The notes beneath the pieces are model-generated. The model searched no databases. It had not been told where the DNA came from and worked only from the letters and a program-made list of their open reading frames with translations. A DNA stretch of 64,000 nucleotides from positions 13,702,001 through 13,766,000 of the forward strand of contig NC_046675.1 in NCBI RefSeq assembly GCF_003369915.1, written 5' to 3'. This document shows, in pieces, positions 35,658 through 47,732 of this stretch. This stretch comes from Drosophila miranda. Lineage: Eukaryota > Arthropoda > Insecta > Diptera > Drosophilidae. Position 1 is the first letter of the stretch; each line of letters starts with the position of its first letter. The translations under genes were made by a program, and so were the position numbers.

Positions 35658-35777
35658 AAGCCAACAACACGCGGTGTTCCCAAGCGGTCCCCCATCTAAG
35701 TACTAACCGCGCCCGACGCTGCTTAATTTCGGTGATCGGACGAGAACCGATGTATTCAGCGTAGTATGGTCGTTGGC
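35658..35777 (-). rRNA. 5SrRNA: 5S rRNA copy 37
   Basis: Unit 458 bp, U7 (rare); pairs with copy 71, which shares it. Confidence 0.97.
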
Positions 35778-36121
35778 GAAAGCCTGATAGTTGAACGTGG
35801 GTTTTCCTTTGTGTTCTGCCTTCGACTGGAGCATTCAGTTTGACAAAAACTAACAATAGGATGTGTTTTTAGTTCAAACGACTAGATAGGATCTGCTGGC
35901 AGGGATTGGATGTGATATGGGGTGCCTCTATTTATGCATTTACTTAGAGAAAGAAAACCAAATGCCGTTCCCCTTCGAACAAAAGTAATATACATTTTAA
36001 TTTTATCCGTGTCCCTTAGCCAAAATATAATTAAAGGAAAATAAAAACGAAAAAAGAAAAATAAAAAATGAAAAATGAAAAACGAAACGAAAATACGGCA
36101 AAAGGCAAAAAGTTGGTGACG

Positions 36122-36241
36122 AAGCCAACAACACGCGGTGTTCCCAAGCGGTCCCCCATCTAAGTACTAACCGCGCCCGACGCTGCTTAATTTCGGTGAT
36201 CGGACGAGAACCGATGTATTCAGCGTAGTATGGTCGTTGGC
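36122..36241 (-). rRNA. 5SrRNA: 5S rRNA copy 38
   Basis: Unit 464 bp, U1; pairs with copy 72. Confidence 0.97.
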
Positions 36242-36579
36242 GAAAGCCTGATAGCTGAACGTGGGTTTTCCTTTGTGTTCTGCCTTCGACTGGAGCATTC
36301 AGTTTGACAAAAACTAACAATAGGATGTGTTTTTAGTTCAAACGACTAGACTAGGATCTGCTGGCAGGGATTGGATGTGATATGGGGTGCCTCTATTTAT
36401 GAATTTACTTAGAGAAAGAAAACCAAATGCCGTTCCCCTTCGAACAAAAGTAATATACATTTTAATTTTATCCATGTCCCTTAGCCAAAATATAATTAAA
36501 GGAAAATAAAAACGAAAAAAGAAAAATAAAAAATGAAAAACTAAACGAAAATACGGCAAAAGGCAAAAAGTTGGTGACG

Positions 36580-36699
36580 AAGCCAACAACACGCGGTGTT
36601 CCCAAGCGGTCCCCCATCTAAGTACTAACCGCGCCCGACGCTGCTTAATTTCGGTGATCGGACGAGAACCGATGTATTCAGCGTAGTATGGTCGTTGGC
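36580..36699 (-). rRNA. 5SrRNA: 5S rRNA copy 39
   Basis: Unit 458 bp, U1; pairs with copy 73. Confidence 0.97.
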
Positions 36700-37036
36700 G
36701 AAAGCCTGATAGCTGAACGTGGGTTTTCCTTTGTGTTCTGCCTTCGACTGGAGCATTCAGTTTGACCAAAACTAACAATAGGATGTGTTTTTAGTTCAAA
36801 CGACTAGATAGGATCTGCTGGCAGGGATTGGATGTGATATGGGGTGCCTCTATTTATGCATTTACTTAGAGAAAGAAAACCAAATGCCGTTCCCCTTCGA
36901 ACAAAAGTAATATACATTTTAATTTTATCCGTGTCCCTTAGCCAAAATATAATTAAAGGAAAATAAAAACGAAAAAAGAAAAATAAAAAATGAAAAACGA
37001 AACGAAAATACGGCAAAAGGCAAAAAGTTGGTGACG

Positions 37037-37156
37037 AAGCCAACAACACGCGGTGTTCCCAAGCGGTCCCCCATCTAAGTACTAACCGCGCCCGACGCTG
37101 CTTAATTTCGGTGATCGGACGAGAACCGATGTATTCAGCGTAGTATGGTCGTTGGC
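37037..37156 (-). rRNA. 5SrRNA: 5S rRNA copy 40
   Basis: Unit 457 bp, U1; pairs with copy 74. Confidence 0.97.
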
Positions 37157-37501
37157 GAAAGCCTGATAGCTGAACGTGGGTTTTCCTTTGTGTTCTGCCT
37201 TCGACTGGAGCATTCAGTTTGACAAAAACTAACAATAGGATGTGTTTTTAGTTCAAACGACTAGACTAGGATCTGCTGGCAGGGATTGGATGTGATATGG
37301 GGTGCCTCTATTTATGCATTTACTTAGAGAAAGAAAACCAAATGCCGTTCCCCTTCGAACAAAAGTAATATACATTTTAATTTTATCCATGTCCCTTAGC
37401 CAAAATATAATTAAAGGAAAATAAAAACGAAAAACGAAAAAAGAAAAATAAAAAATGAAAAACGAAACGAAAATACGGCAAAAGGCAAAAAGTTGGTGAC
37501 G

Positions 37502-37621
37502 AAGCCAACAACACGCGGTGTTCCCAAGCGGTCCCCCATCTAAGTACTAACCGCGCCCGACGCTGCTTAATTTCGGTGATCGGACGAGAACCGATGTATT
37601 CAGCGTAGTATGGTCGTTGGC
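37502..37621 (-). rRNA. 5SrRNA: 5S rRNA copy 41
   Basis: Unit 465 bp, U3; pairs with copy 75. Confidence 0.97.
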
Positions 37622-37958
37622 GAAAGCCTGAGAGCTGAACCTTGGTTTTCCTTTGTGTTCTGCCTTCGACTGGAGCATTCAGTTTGACAAAAACTAACAA
37701 TAGGATGTGTTTTTAGTTCAAACGACTAGATAGGATCTGCTGGCAGGGATTGGATGTGATATGGGGTGCCTCTATTTATGCATTTACTTAGAGAAAGAAA
37801 ACCAAATGCCGTTCCCCTTCGAACAAAAGTAATATACATTTTAATTTTATCCGTGTCCCTTAGCCAAAATATAATTAAAGGAAAATAAAAACGAAAAAAG
37901 AAAAATAAAAAATGAAAAACTAAACGAAAATACGGCAAAAGGCAAAAAGTTGGTGACG

Positions 37959-38078
37959 AAGCCAACAACACGCGGTGTTCCCAAGCGGTCCCCCATCTAA
38001 GTACTAACCGCGCCCGACGCTGCTTAATTTCGGTGATCGGACGAGAACCGATGTATTCAGCGTAGTATGGTCGTTGGC
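37959..38078 (-). rRNA. 5SrRNA: 5S rRNA copy 42
   Basis: Unit 457 bp, U1; pairs with copy 76. Confidence 0.97.
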
Positions 38079-38415
38079 GAAAGCCTGATAGCTGAACGTG
38101 GGTTTTCCTTTGTGTTCTGCCTTCGACTGGAGCATTCAGTTTGACCAAAACTAACAATAGGATGTGTTTTTAGTTCAAACGACTAGATAGGATCTGCTGG
38201 CAGGGATTGGATGTGATATGGGGTGCCTCTATTTATGCATTTACTTAGAGAAAGAAAACCAAATGCCGTTCCCCTTCGAACAAAAGTAATATACATTTTA
38301 ATTTTATCCGTGTCCCTTAGCCAAAATATAATTAAAGGAAAATAAAAACGAAAAAAGAAAAATAAAAAATGAAAAACGAAACGAAAATACGGCAAAAGGC
38401 AAAAAGTTGGTGACG

Positions 38416-38535
38416 AAGCCAACAACACGCGGTGTTCCCAAGCGGTCCCCCATCTAAGTACTAACCGCGCCCGACGCTGCTTAATTTCGGTGATCGGACG
38501 AGAACCGATGTATTCAGCGTAGTATGGTCGTTGGC
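38416..38535 (-). rRNA. 5SrRNA: 5S rRNA copy 43
   Basis: Unit 457 bp, U1; pairs with copy 77. Confidence 0.97.
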
Positions 38536-38880
38536 GAAAGCCTGATAGCTGAACGTGGGTTTTCCTTTGTGTTCTGCCTTCGACTGGAGCATTCAGTTTG
38601 ACAAAAACTAACAATAGGATGTGTTTTTAGTTCAAACGACTAGACTAGGATCTGCTGGCAGGGATTGGATGTGATATGGGGTGCCTCTATTTATGCATTT
38701 ACTTAGAGAAAGAAAACCAAATGCCGTTCCCCTTCGAACAAAAGTAATATACATTTTAATTTTATCCATGTCCCTTAGCCAAAATATAATTAAAGGAAAA
38801 TAAAAACGAAAAACGAAAAAAGAAAAATAAAAAATGAAAAACGAAACGAAAATACGGCAAAAGGCAAAATGTTGGTGACG

Positions 38881-39000
38881 AAGCCAACAACACGCGGTGT
38901 TCCCAAGCGGTCCCCCATCTAAGTACTAACCGCGCCCGACGCTGCTTAATTTCGGTGATCGGACGAGAACCGATGTATTCAGCGTAGTATGGTCGTTGGC
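38881..39000 (-). rRNA. 5SrRNA: 5S rRNA copy 44 (altered terminator)
   Basis: Unit 465 bp, U1; pairs with copy 78. The first T of the Pol III terminator is changed (+ strand t at 38870), leaving four T. Confidence 0.97.
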
Positions 39001-39338
39001 GAAAGCCTGATAGCTGAACGTGGGTTTTCCTTTGTGTTCTGCCTTCGACTGGAGCATTCAGTTTGACAAAAACTAACAATAGGATGTGTTTTTAGTTCAA
39101 ACGACTAGACTAGGATCTGCTGGCAGGGATTGGATGTGATATGGGGTGCCTCTATTTATGAATTTACTTAGAGAAAGAAAACCAAATGCCGTTCCCCTTC
39201 GAACAAAAGTAATATACATTTTAATTTTATCCATGTCCCTTAGCCAAAATATAATTAAAGGAAAATAAAAACGAAAAAAGAAAAATAAAAAATGAAAAAC
39301 TAAACGAAAATACGGCAAAAGGCAAAAAGTTGGTGACG

Positions 39339-39458
39339 AAGCCAACAACACGCGGTGTTCCCAAGCGGTCCCCCATCTAAGTACTAACCGCGCCCGACGC
39401 TGCTTAATTTCGGTGATCGGACGAGAACCGATGTATTCAGCGTAGTATGGTCGTTGGC
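39339..39458 (-). rRNA. 5SrRNA: 5S rRNA copy 45
   Basis: Unit 458 bp, U1; pairs with copy 79. Confidence 0.97.
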
Positions 39459-39795
39459 GAAAGCCTGATAGCTGAACGTGGGTTTTCCTTTGTGTTCTGC
39501 CTTCGACTGGAGCATTCAGTTTGACCAAAACTAACAATAGGATGTGTTTTTAGTTCAAACGACTAGATAGGATCTGCTGGCAGGGATTGGATGTGATATG
39601 GGGTGCCTCTATTTATGCATTTACTTAGAGAAAGAAAACCAAATGCCGTTCCCCTTCGAACAAAAGTAATATACATTTTAATTTTATCCGTGTCCCTTAG
39701 CCAAAATATAATTAAAGGAAAATAAAAACGAAAAAAGAAAAATAAAAAATGAAAAACGAAACGAAAATACGGCAAAAGGCAAAAAGTTGGTGACG

Positions 39796-39915
39796 AAGCC
39801 AACAACACGCGGTGTTCCCAAGCGGTCCCCCATCTAAGTACTAACCGCGCCCGACGCTGCTTAATTTCGGTGATCGGACGAGAACCGATGTATTCAGCGT
39901 AGTATGGTCGTTGGC
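39796..39915 (-). rRNA. 5SrRNA: 5S rRNA copy 46
   Basis: Unit 457 bp, U1; pairs with copy 80. Confidence 0.97.
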
Positions 39916-40260
39916 GAAAGCCTGATAGCTGAACGTGGGTTTTCCTTTGTGTTCTGCCTTCGACTGGAGCATTCAGTTTGACAAAAACTAACAATAGGAT
40001 GTGTTTTTAGTTCAAACGACTAGACTAGGATCTGCTGGCAGGGATTGGATGTGATATGGGGTGCCTCTATTTATGCATTTACTTAGAGAAAGAAAACCAA
40101 ATGCCGTTCCCCTTCGAACAAAAGTAATATACATTTTAATTTTATCCATGTCCCTTAGCCAAAATATAATTAAAGGAAAATAAAAACGAAAAACGAAAAA
40201 AGAAAAATAAAAAATGAAAAACGAAACGAAAATACGGCAAAAGGCAAAAAGTTGGTGACG

Positions 40261-40380
40261 AAGCCAACAACACGCGGTGTTCCCAAGCGGTCCCCCATCT
40301 AAGTACTAACCGCGCCCGACGCTGCTTAATTTCGGTGATCGGACGAGAACCGATGTATTCAGCGTAGTATGGTCGTTGGC
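40261..40380 (-). rRNA. 5SrRNA: 5S rRNA copy 47
   Basis: Unit 465 bp, U3; pairs with copy 81. Confidence 0.97.
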
Positions 40381-40724
40381 GAAAGCCTGAGAGCTGAACC
40401 TTGGTTTTCCTTTGTGTTCTGCCTTCGACTGGAGCATTCAGTTTGACAAAAACTAACAATAGGATGTGTTTTTAGTTCAAACGACTAGATAGGATCTGCT
40501 GGCAGGGATTGGATGTGATATGGGGTGCCTCTATTTATGCATTTACTTAGAGAAAGAAAACCAAATGCCGTTCCCCTTCGAACAAAAGTAATATACATTT
40601 TAATTTTATCCGTGTCCCTTAGCCAAAATATAATTAAAGGAAAATAAAAACGAAAAAAGAAAAATAAAAAATGAAAAATGAAAAACGAAACGAAAATACG
40701 GCAAAAGGCAAAAAGTTGGTGACG

Positions 40725-40844
40725 AAGCCAACAACACGCGGTGTTCCCAAGCGGTCCCCCATCTAAGTACTAACCGCGCCCGACGCTGCTTAATTTCGGT
40801 GATCGGACGAGAACCGATGTATTCAGCGTAGTATGGTCGTTGGC
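40725..40844 (-). rRNA. 5SrRNA: 5S rRNA copy 48
   Basis: Unit 464 bp, U2; pairs with copy 82. Confidence 0.97.
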
Positions 40845-41182
40845 GAAAGCCTGAGAGCTGAACGTGGGTTTTCCTTTGTGTTCTGCCTTCGACTGGAGCA
40901 TTCAGTTTGACAAAAACTAACAATAGGATGTGTTTTTAGTTCAAACGACTAGACTAGGATCTGCTGGCAGGGATTGGATGTGATATGGGGTGCCTCTATT
41001 TATGAATTTACTTAGAGAAAGAAAACCAAATGCCGTTCCCCTTCGAACAAAAGTAATATACATTTTAATTTTATCCATGTCCCTTAGCCAAAATATAATT
41101 AAAGGAAAATAAAAACGAAAAAAGAAAAATAAAAAATGAAAAACGAAACGAAAATACGGCAAAAGGCAAAAAGTTGGTGACG

Positions 41183-41301
41183 AAGCCAACAACACGCGGT
41201 GTTCCCAAGCGGTCCCCATCTAAGTACTAACCGCGCCCGACGCTGCTTAATTTCGGTGATCGGACGAGAACCGATGTATTCAGCGTAGTATGGTCGTTGG
41301 C
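41183..41301 (-). rRNA. 5SrRNA: 5S rRNA copy 49 (119 nt, one base lost)
   Basis: Unit 457 bp, U2; pairs with copy 83. It has four C instead of five in the run near 41214, at the same place where copy 1 has two extra. Its block B partner is normal. Confidence 0.93.
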
Positions 41302-41645
41302 GAAAGCCTGAGAGCTGAACGTGGGTTTTCCTTTGTGTTCTGCCTTCGACTGGAGCATTCAGTTTGACAAAAACTAACAATAGGATGTGTTTTTAGTTCA
41401 AACGACTAGATAGGATCTGCTGGCAGGGATTGGATGTGATATGGGGTGCCTCTATTTATGCATTTACTTAGAGAAAGAAAACCAAATGCCGTTCCCCTTC
41501 GAACAAAAGTAATATACATTTTAATTTTATCCGTGTCCCTTAGCCAAAATATAATTAAAGGAAAATAAAAACGAAAAAAGAAAAATAAAAAATGAAAAAT
41601 GAAAAACGAAACGAAAATACGGCAAAAGGCAAAAAGTTGGTGACG

Positions 41646-41765
41646 AAGCCAACAACACGCGGTGTTCCCAAGCGGTCCCCCATCTAAGTACTAACCGCGC
41701 CCGACGCTGCTTAATTTCGGTGATCGGACGAGAACCGATGTATTCAGCGTAGTATGGTCGTTGGC
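41646..41765 (-). rRNA. 5SrRNA: 5S rRNA copy 50
   Basis: Unit 464 bp, U1; pairs with copy 84. Confidence 0.97.
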
Positions 41766-42103
41766 GAAAGCCTGATAGCTGAACGTGGGTTTTCCTTTGT
41801 GTTCTGCCTTCGACTGGAGCATTCAGTTTGACAAAAACTAACAATAGGATGTGTTTTTAGTTCAAACGACTAGACTAGGATCTGCTGGCAGGGATTGGAT
41901 GTGATATGGGGTGCCTCTATTTATGAATTTACTTAGAGAAAGAAAACCAAATGCCGTTCCCCTTCGAACAAAAGTAATATACATTTTAATTTTATCCATG
42001 TCCCTTAGCCAAAATATAATTAAAGGAAAATAAAAACGAAAAAAGAAAAATAAAAAATGAAAAACTAAACGAAAATACGGCAAAAGGCAAAAAGTTGGTG
42101 ACG

Positions 42104-42223
42104 AAGCCAACAACACGCGGTGTTCCCAAGCGGTCCCCCATCTAAGTACTAACCGCGCCCGACGCTGCTTAATTTCGGTGATCGGACGAGAACCGATGTA
42201 TTCAGCGTAGTATGGTCGTTGGC
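42104..42223 (-). rRNA. 5SrRNA: 5S rRNA copy 51
   Basis: Unit 458 bp, U1; pairs with copy 85. Confidence 0.97.
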
Positions 42224-42560
42224 GAAAGCCTGATAGCTGAACGTGGGTTTTCCTTTGTGTTCTGCCTTCGACTGGAGCATTCAGTTTGACCAAAACTAAC
42301 AATAGGATGTGTTTTTAGTTCAAACGACTAGATAGGATCTGCTGGCAGGGATTGGATGTGATATGGGGTGCCTCTATTTATGCATTTACTTAGAGAAAGA
42401 AAACCAAATGCCGTTCCCCTTCGAACAAAAGTAATATACATTTTAATTTTATCCGTGTCCCTTAGCCAAAATATAATTAAAGGAAAATAAAAACGAAAAA
42501 AGAAAAATAAAAAATGAAAAACGAAACGAAAATACGGCAAAAGGCAAAAAGTTGGTGACG

Positions 42561-42680
42561 AAGCCAACAACACGCGGTGTTCCCAAGCGGTCCCCCATCT
42601 AAGTACTAACCGCGCCCGACGCTGCTTAATTTCGGTGATCGGACGAGAACCGATGTATTCAGCGTAGTATGGTCGTTGGC
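42561..42680 (-). rRNA. 5SrRNA: 5S rRNA copy 52
   Basis: Unit 457 bp, U1; pairs with copy 86. Confidence 0.97.
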
Positions 42681-43025
42681 GAAAGCCTGATAGCTGAACG
42701 TGGGTTTTCCTTTGTGTTCTGCCTTCGACTGGAGCATTCAGTTTGACAAAAACTAACAATAGGATGTGTTTTTAGTTCAAACGACTAGACTAGGATCTGC
42801 TGGCAGGGATTGGATGTGATATGGGGTGCCTCTATTTATGCATTTACTTAGAGAAAGAAAACCAAATGCCGTTCCCCTTCGAACAAAAGTAATATACATT
42901 TTAATTTTATCCATGTCCCTTAGCCAAAATATAATTAAAGGAAAATAAAAACGAAAAACGAAAAAAGAAAAATAAAAAATGAAAAACGAAACGAAAATAC
43001 GGCAAAAGGCAAAATGTTGGTGACG

Positions 43026-43145
43026 AAGCCAACAACACGCGGTGTTCCCAAGCGGTCCCCCATCTAAGTACTAACCGCGCCCGACGCTGCTTAATTTCGG
43101 TGATCGGACGAGAACCGATGTATTCAGCGTAGTATGGTCGTTGGC
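43026..43145 (-). rRNA. 5SrRNA: 5S rRNA copy 53 (altered terminator)
   Basis: Unit 465 bp, U3; pairs with copy 87. Terminator reduced to four T (t at 43015). Confidence 0.97.
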
Positions 43146-43482
43146 GAAAGCCTGAGAGCTGAACCTTGGTTTTCCTTTGTGTTCTGCCTTCGACTGGAGC
43201 ATTCAGTTTGACAAAAACTAACAATAGGATGTGTTTTTAGTTCAAACGACTAGATAGGATCTGCTGGCAGGGATTGGATGTGATATGGGGTGCCTCTATT
43301 TATGCATTTACTTAGAGAAAGAAAACCAAATGCCGTTCCCCTTCGAACAAAAGTAATATACATTTTAATTTTATCCGTGTCCCTTAGCCAAAATATAATT
43401 AAAGGAAAATAAAAACGAAAAAAGAAAAATAAAAAATGAAAAACTAAACGAAAATACGGCAAAAGGCAAAAAGTTGGTGACG

Positions 43483-43602
43483 AAGCCAACAACACGCGGT
43501 GTTCCCAAGCGGTCCCCCATCTAAGTACTAACCGCGCCCGACGCTGCTTAATTTCGGTGATCGGACGAGAACCGATGTATTCAGCGTAGTATGGTCGTTG
43601 GC
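43483..43602 (-). rRNA. 5SrRNA: 5S rRNA copy 54
   Basis: Unit 457 bp, U1; pairs with copy 88. Confidence 0.97.
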
Positions 43603-43939
43603 GAAAGCCTGATAGCTGAACGTGGGTTTTCCTTTGTGTTCTGCCTTCGACTGGAGCATTCAGTTTGACCAAAACTAACAATAGGATGTGTTTTTAGTTC
43701 AAACGACTAGATAGGATCTGCTGGCAGGGATTGGATGTGATATGGGGTGCCTCTATTTATGCATTTACTTAGAGAAAGAAAACCAAATGCCGTTCCCCTT
43801 CGAACAAAAGTAATATACATTTTAATTTTATCCGTGTCCCTTAGCCAAAATATAATTAAAGGAAAATAAAAACGAAAAAAGAAAAATAAAAAATGAAAAA
43901 CGAAACGAAAATACGGCAAAAGGCAAAAAGTTGGTGACG

Positions 43940-44059
43940 AAGCCAACAACACGCGGTGTTCCCAAGCGGTCCCCCATCTAAGTACTAACCGCGCCCGACG
44001 CTGCTTAATTTCGGTGATCGGACGAGAACCGATGTATTCAGCGTAGTATGGTCGTTGGC
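43940..44059 (-). rRNA. 5SrRNA: 5S rRNA copy 55
   Basis: Unit 457 bp, U1; pairs with copy 89. Confidence 0.97.
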
Positions 44060-44404
44060 GAAAGCCTGATAGCTGAACGTGGGTTTTCCTTTGTGTTCTG
44101 CCTTCGACTGGAGCATTCAGTTTGACAAAAACTAACAATAGGATGTGTTTTTAGTTCAAACGACTAGACTAGGATCTGCTGGCAGGGATTGGATGTGATA
44201 TGGGGTGCCTCTATTTATGCATTTACTTAGAGAAAGAAAACCAAATGCCGTTCCCCTTCGAACAAAAGTAATATACATTTTAATTTTATCCATGTCCCTT
44301 AGCCAAAATATAATTAAAGGAAAATAAAAACGAAAAACGAAAAAAGAAAAATAAAAAATGAAAAACGAAACGAAAATACGGCAAAAGGCAAAATGTTGGT
44401 GACG

Positions 44405-44524
44405 AAGCCAACAACACGCGGTGTTCCCAAGCGGTCCCCCATCTAAGTACTAACCGCGCCCGACGCTGCTTAATTTCGGTGATCGGACGAGAACCGATGT
44501 ATTCAGCGTAGTATGGTCGTTGGC
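44405..44524 (-). rRNA. 5SrRNA: 5S rRNA copy 56 (altered terminator)
   Basis: Unit 465 bp, U3; pairs with copy 90. Terminator reduced to four T (t at 44394). Confidence 0.97.
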
Positions 44525-44869
44525 GAAAGCCTGAGAGCTGAACCTTGGTTTTCCTTTGTGTTCTGCCTTCGACTGGAGCATTCAGTTTGACAAAAACTAA
44601 CAATAGGATGTGTTTTTAGTTCAAACGACTAGACTAGGATCTGCTGGCAGGGATTGGATGTGATATGGGGTGCCTCTATTTATGCATTTACTTAGAGAAA
44701 GAAAACCAAATGCCGTTCCCCTTCGAACAAAAGTAATATACATTTTAATTTTATCCATGTCCCTTAGCCAAAATATAATTAAAGGAAAATAAAAACGAAA
44801 AAAGAAAAATAAAAAATGAAAAATGAAAAACGAAACGAAAATACGGCAAAAGGCAAAAAGTTGGTGACG

Positions 44870-44989
44870 AAGCCAACAACACGCGGTGTTCCCAAGCGGT
44901 CCCCCATCTAAGTACTAACCGCGCCCGACGCTGCTTAATTTCGGTGATCGGACGAGAACCGATGTATTCAGCGTAGTATGGTCGTTGGC
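44870..44989 (-). rRNA. 5SrRNA: 5S rRNA copy 57
   Basis: Unit 465 bp, U1; pairs with copy 91. Confidence 0.97.
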
Positions 44990-45327
44990 GAAAGCCTGAT
45001 AGCTGAACGTGGGTTTTCCTTTGTGTTCTGCCTTCGACTGAAGCATTCAGTTTGACAAAAACTAACAATAGGATGTGTTTTTAGTTCAAACGACTAGACT
45101 AGGATCTGCTGGCAGGGATTGGATGTGATATGGGGTGCTCCTCTATTTATGAATTTACTTATAGAAAGAAAACCAAATGCCGTTCCCCTTCGAAAAAAGT
45201 AATATACATTTTAATTTTATCCATGTCCCTTAGCCAAAATATAATTAAAGGAAAATAAAAACGAAAAAAGAGAAATAAAAAATGAAAAACTAAACGAAAA
45301 TACGGCAAAAGGCAAAAATTGGTGACG

Positions 45328-45447
45328 AAGCCAACAACACGCGGTGTTCCCAAGCGGTCCCCCATCTAAGTACTAACCGCGCCCGACGCTGCTTAATTTC
45401 GGTGATCGGACGAGAACCGATGTATTCAGCGTAGTATGGTCGTTGGC
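45328..45447 (-). rRNA. 5SrRNA: 5S rRNA copy 58
   Basis: Unit 458 bp, U1; pairs with copy 92 (462 bp). It shares copy 92's rare cttcgaaa spacer change but lacks four bases, mostly in runs. Confidence 0.96.
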
Positions 45448-45784
45448 GAAAGCCTGATAGCTGAACGTGGGTTTTCCTTTGTGTTCTGCCTTCGACTGGA
45501 GCATTCAGTTTGACAAAAACTAACAATAGGATGTGTTTTTAGTTCAAACGACTAGACTAGGATCTGCTGGCAGGGATTGGATGTGATATGGGGTGCCTCT
45601 ATTTATGTATTTACTTAGAGAAAGAAAACCAAATGCCGTTCCCCTTCGAACAAAAGTAATATACATTTTAATTTTATCCATGTCCCTTAGCCAAAATATA
45701 ATTAAAGGAAAATAAAAACGAAAAAAGAAAATAAAAAATGAAAAACTAAACGAAAATACGGCAAAAGGCAAAAAGTTGGTGACG

Positions 45785-45904
45785 AAGCCAACAACACGCG
45801 GTGTTCCCAAGCGGTCCCCCATCTAAGTACTAACCGCGCCCGACGCTGCTTAATTTCGGTGATCGGACGAGAACCGATGTATTCAGCGTAGTATGGTCGT
45901 TGGC
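45785..45904 (-). rRNA. 5SrRNA: 5S rRNA copy 59
   Basis: Unit 457 bp, U1 with one g lost (gtggtttt); pairs with copy 93. Confidence 0.96.
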
Positions 45905-46241
45905 GAAAGCCTGATAGCTGAACGTGGTTTTCCTTTGTGTTCTGCCTTCGACTGAAGCATTCAGTTTGACAAAAACTAACATAGGATGTGTTTTTAGTTC
46001 AAACGACTAGACTAGGATCTGCTGGCAGGGATTGGATGTGATATGGGGTGCCTCTCTATTTATGAATTTACTTATAGAAAGAAAACCAAATGCCGTTCCC
46101 CTTCGAACAAAAGTAATATACATTTTAATTTTATCCATGTCCCTTAGCCAAAATATAATTAAAGGAAAATAAAAACGAAAAAAGAAAATAAAAAATGAAA
46201 AACTAAACGAAAATACGGCAAAAGGCAAAAAGTTGGTGACG

Positions 46242-46361
46242 AAGCCAACAACACGCGGTGTTCCCAAGCGGTCCCCCATCTAAGTACTAACCGCGCCCGA
46301 CGCTGCTTAATTTCGGTGATCGGACGAGAACCGATGTATTCAGCGTAGTATGGTCGTTGGC
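46242..46361 (-). rRNA. 5SrRNA: 5S rRNA copy 60
   Basis: Unit 457 bp, U1; pairs with copy 94 (462 bp), with several bases lost. Confidence 0.96.
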
Positions 46362-46698
46362 GAAAGCCTGATAGCTGAACGTGGGTTTTCCTTTGTGTTC
46401 TGCCTTCGACTGAGCATTCAGTTTGACAAAAACTAACAATAGGATGTGTTTTTAGTTCAAACGACTAGACTAGGATCTGCTGGCAGGGATTGGATGTGAT
46501 ATGGGGTGCCTCTATTTATGTATTTACTTAGAGAAAGAAAACCAAATGCCGTTCCCCTTCGAACAAAAGTAATATACATTTTAATTTTATCCATGTCCCT
46601 TAGCCAAAATATAATTAAAGGAAAATAAAAACGAAAAAAGAAAAATAAAAAATGAAAAACGAAACGAAAATACGGCAAAAGGCAAAAAGTTGGTGACG

Positions 46699-46818
46699 AA
46701 GCCAACAACACGCGGTGTTCCCAAGCGGTCCCCCATCTAAGTACTAACCGCGCCCGACGCTGCTTAATTTCGGTGATCGGACGAGAACCGATGTATTCAG
46801 CGTAGTATGGTCGTTGGC
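46699..46818 (-). rRNA. 5SrRNA: 5S rRNA copy 61
   Basis: Unit 457 bp, U2. First gene of block B. The unit is a mosaic: left spacer as in copies 93/95, right side as in copy 27. Confidence 0.96.
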
Positions 46819-47155
46819 GAAAGCCTGAGAGCTGAACGTGGGTTTTCCTTTGTGTTCTGCCTTCGACTGGAGCATTCAGTTTGACAAAAACTAACAATAG
46901 GATGTGTTTTTAGTTCAAACGACTAGACTAGGATCTGCTGGCAGGGATTGGATGTGATATGGGGTGCCTCTATTTATGAATTTACTTAGAGAAAGAAAAC
47001 CAAATGCCGTTCCCCTTCGAACAAAAGTAATATACATTTTAATTTTATCCATGTCCCTTAGCCAAAATATAATTAAAGGAAAATAAAAACGAAAAAAGAA
47101 AATAAAAAATGAAAAACGAAACGAAAATACGGCAAAAGGCAAAAAGTTGGTGACG

Positions 47156-47275
47156 AAGCCAACAACACGCGGTGTTCCCAAGCGGTCCCCCATCTAAGTA
47201 CTAACCGCGCCCGACGCTGCTTAATTTCGGTGATCGGACGAGAACCGATGTATTCAGCGTAGTATGGTCGTTGGC
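47156..47275 (-). rRNA. 5SrRNA: 5S rRNA copy 62
   Basis: Unit 457 bp, U2; one A lost in the spacer relative to copy 28. Confidence 0.96.
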
Positions 47276-47612
47276 GAAAGCCTGAGAGCTGAACGTGGGT
47301 TTTCCTTTGTGTTCTGCCTTCGACTGGAGCATTCAGTTTGACAAAAACTAACAATAGGATGTGTTTTTAGTTCAAACGACTAGATAGGATCTGCTGGCAG
47401 GGATTGGATGTGATATGGGGTGCCTCTATTTATGCATTTACTTAGAGAAAGAAAACCAAATGCCGTTCCCCTTCGAACAAAAGTAATATACATTTTAATT
47501 TTATCCATGTCCCTTAGCCAAAATATAATTAAAGGAAAATAAAAACGAAAAAAGAAAAATAAAAAATGAAAAACGAAACGAAAATACGGCAAAAGGCAAA
47601 AAGTTGGTGACG

Positions 47613-47732
47613 AAGCCAACAACACGCGGTGTTCCCAAGCGGTCCCCCATCTAAGTACTAACCGCGCCCGACGCTGCTTAATTTCGGTGATCGGACGAGA
47701 ACCGATGTATTCAGCGTAGTATGGTCGTTGGC
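47613..47732 (-). rRNA. 5SrRNA: 5S rRNA copy 63
   Basis: Unit 457 bp, U4; pairs with copy 29. Confidence 0.97.

Larger units (their letters stand above)
33476..44524. repeat. 12-unit duplication (two blocks of about 5.52 kb) inside block A
   Basis: Copies 33-44 (33476-39000) and 45-56 (39001-44524) repeat with a steady offset of 5,524-5,525 bp and matching unit lengths apart from the one-base loss in copy 49. Differences include U7 in copy 37 versus U2 in copy 49. The same pair recurs in block B as 49116-54639 and 54640-60164. Confidence 0.82.
31057..46698. repeat. Higher-order block A (34 units, 5S copies 27-60)
   Basis: Unit order, upstream haplotypes and rare variants run in the same order as in block B, offset 15,639-15,651 bp. 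All 34 upstream haplotypes match pair by pair. The right part (copies 58-60) differs from its partner mainly by small losses of bases. Confidence 0.9.
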
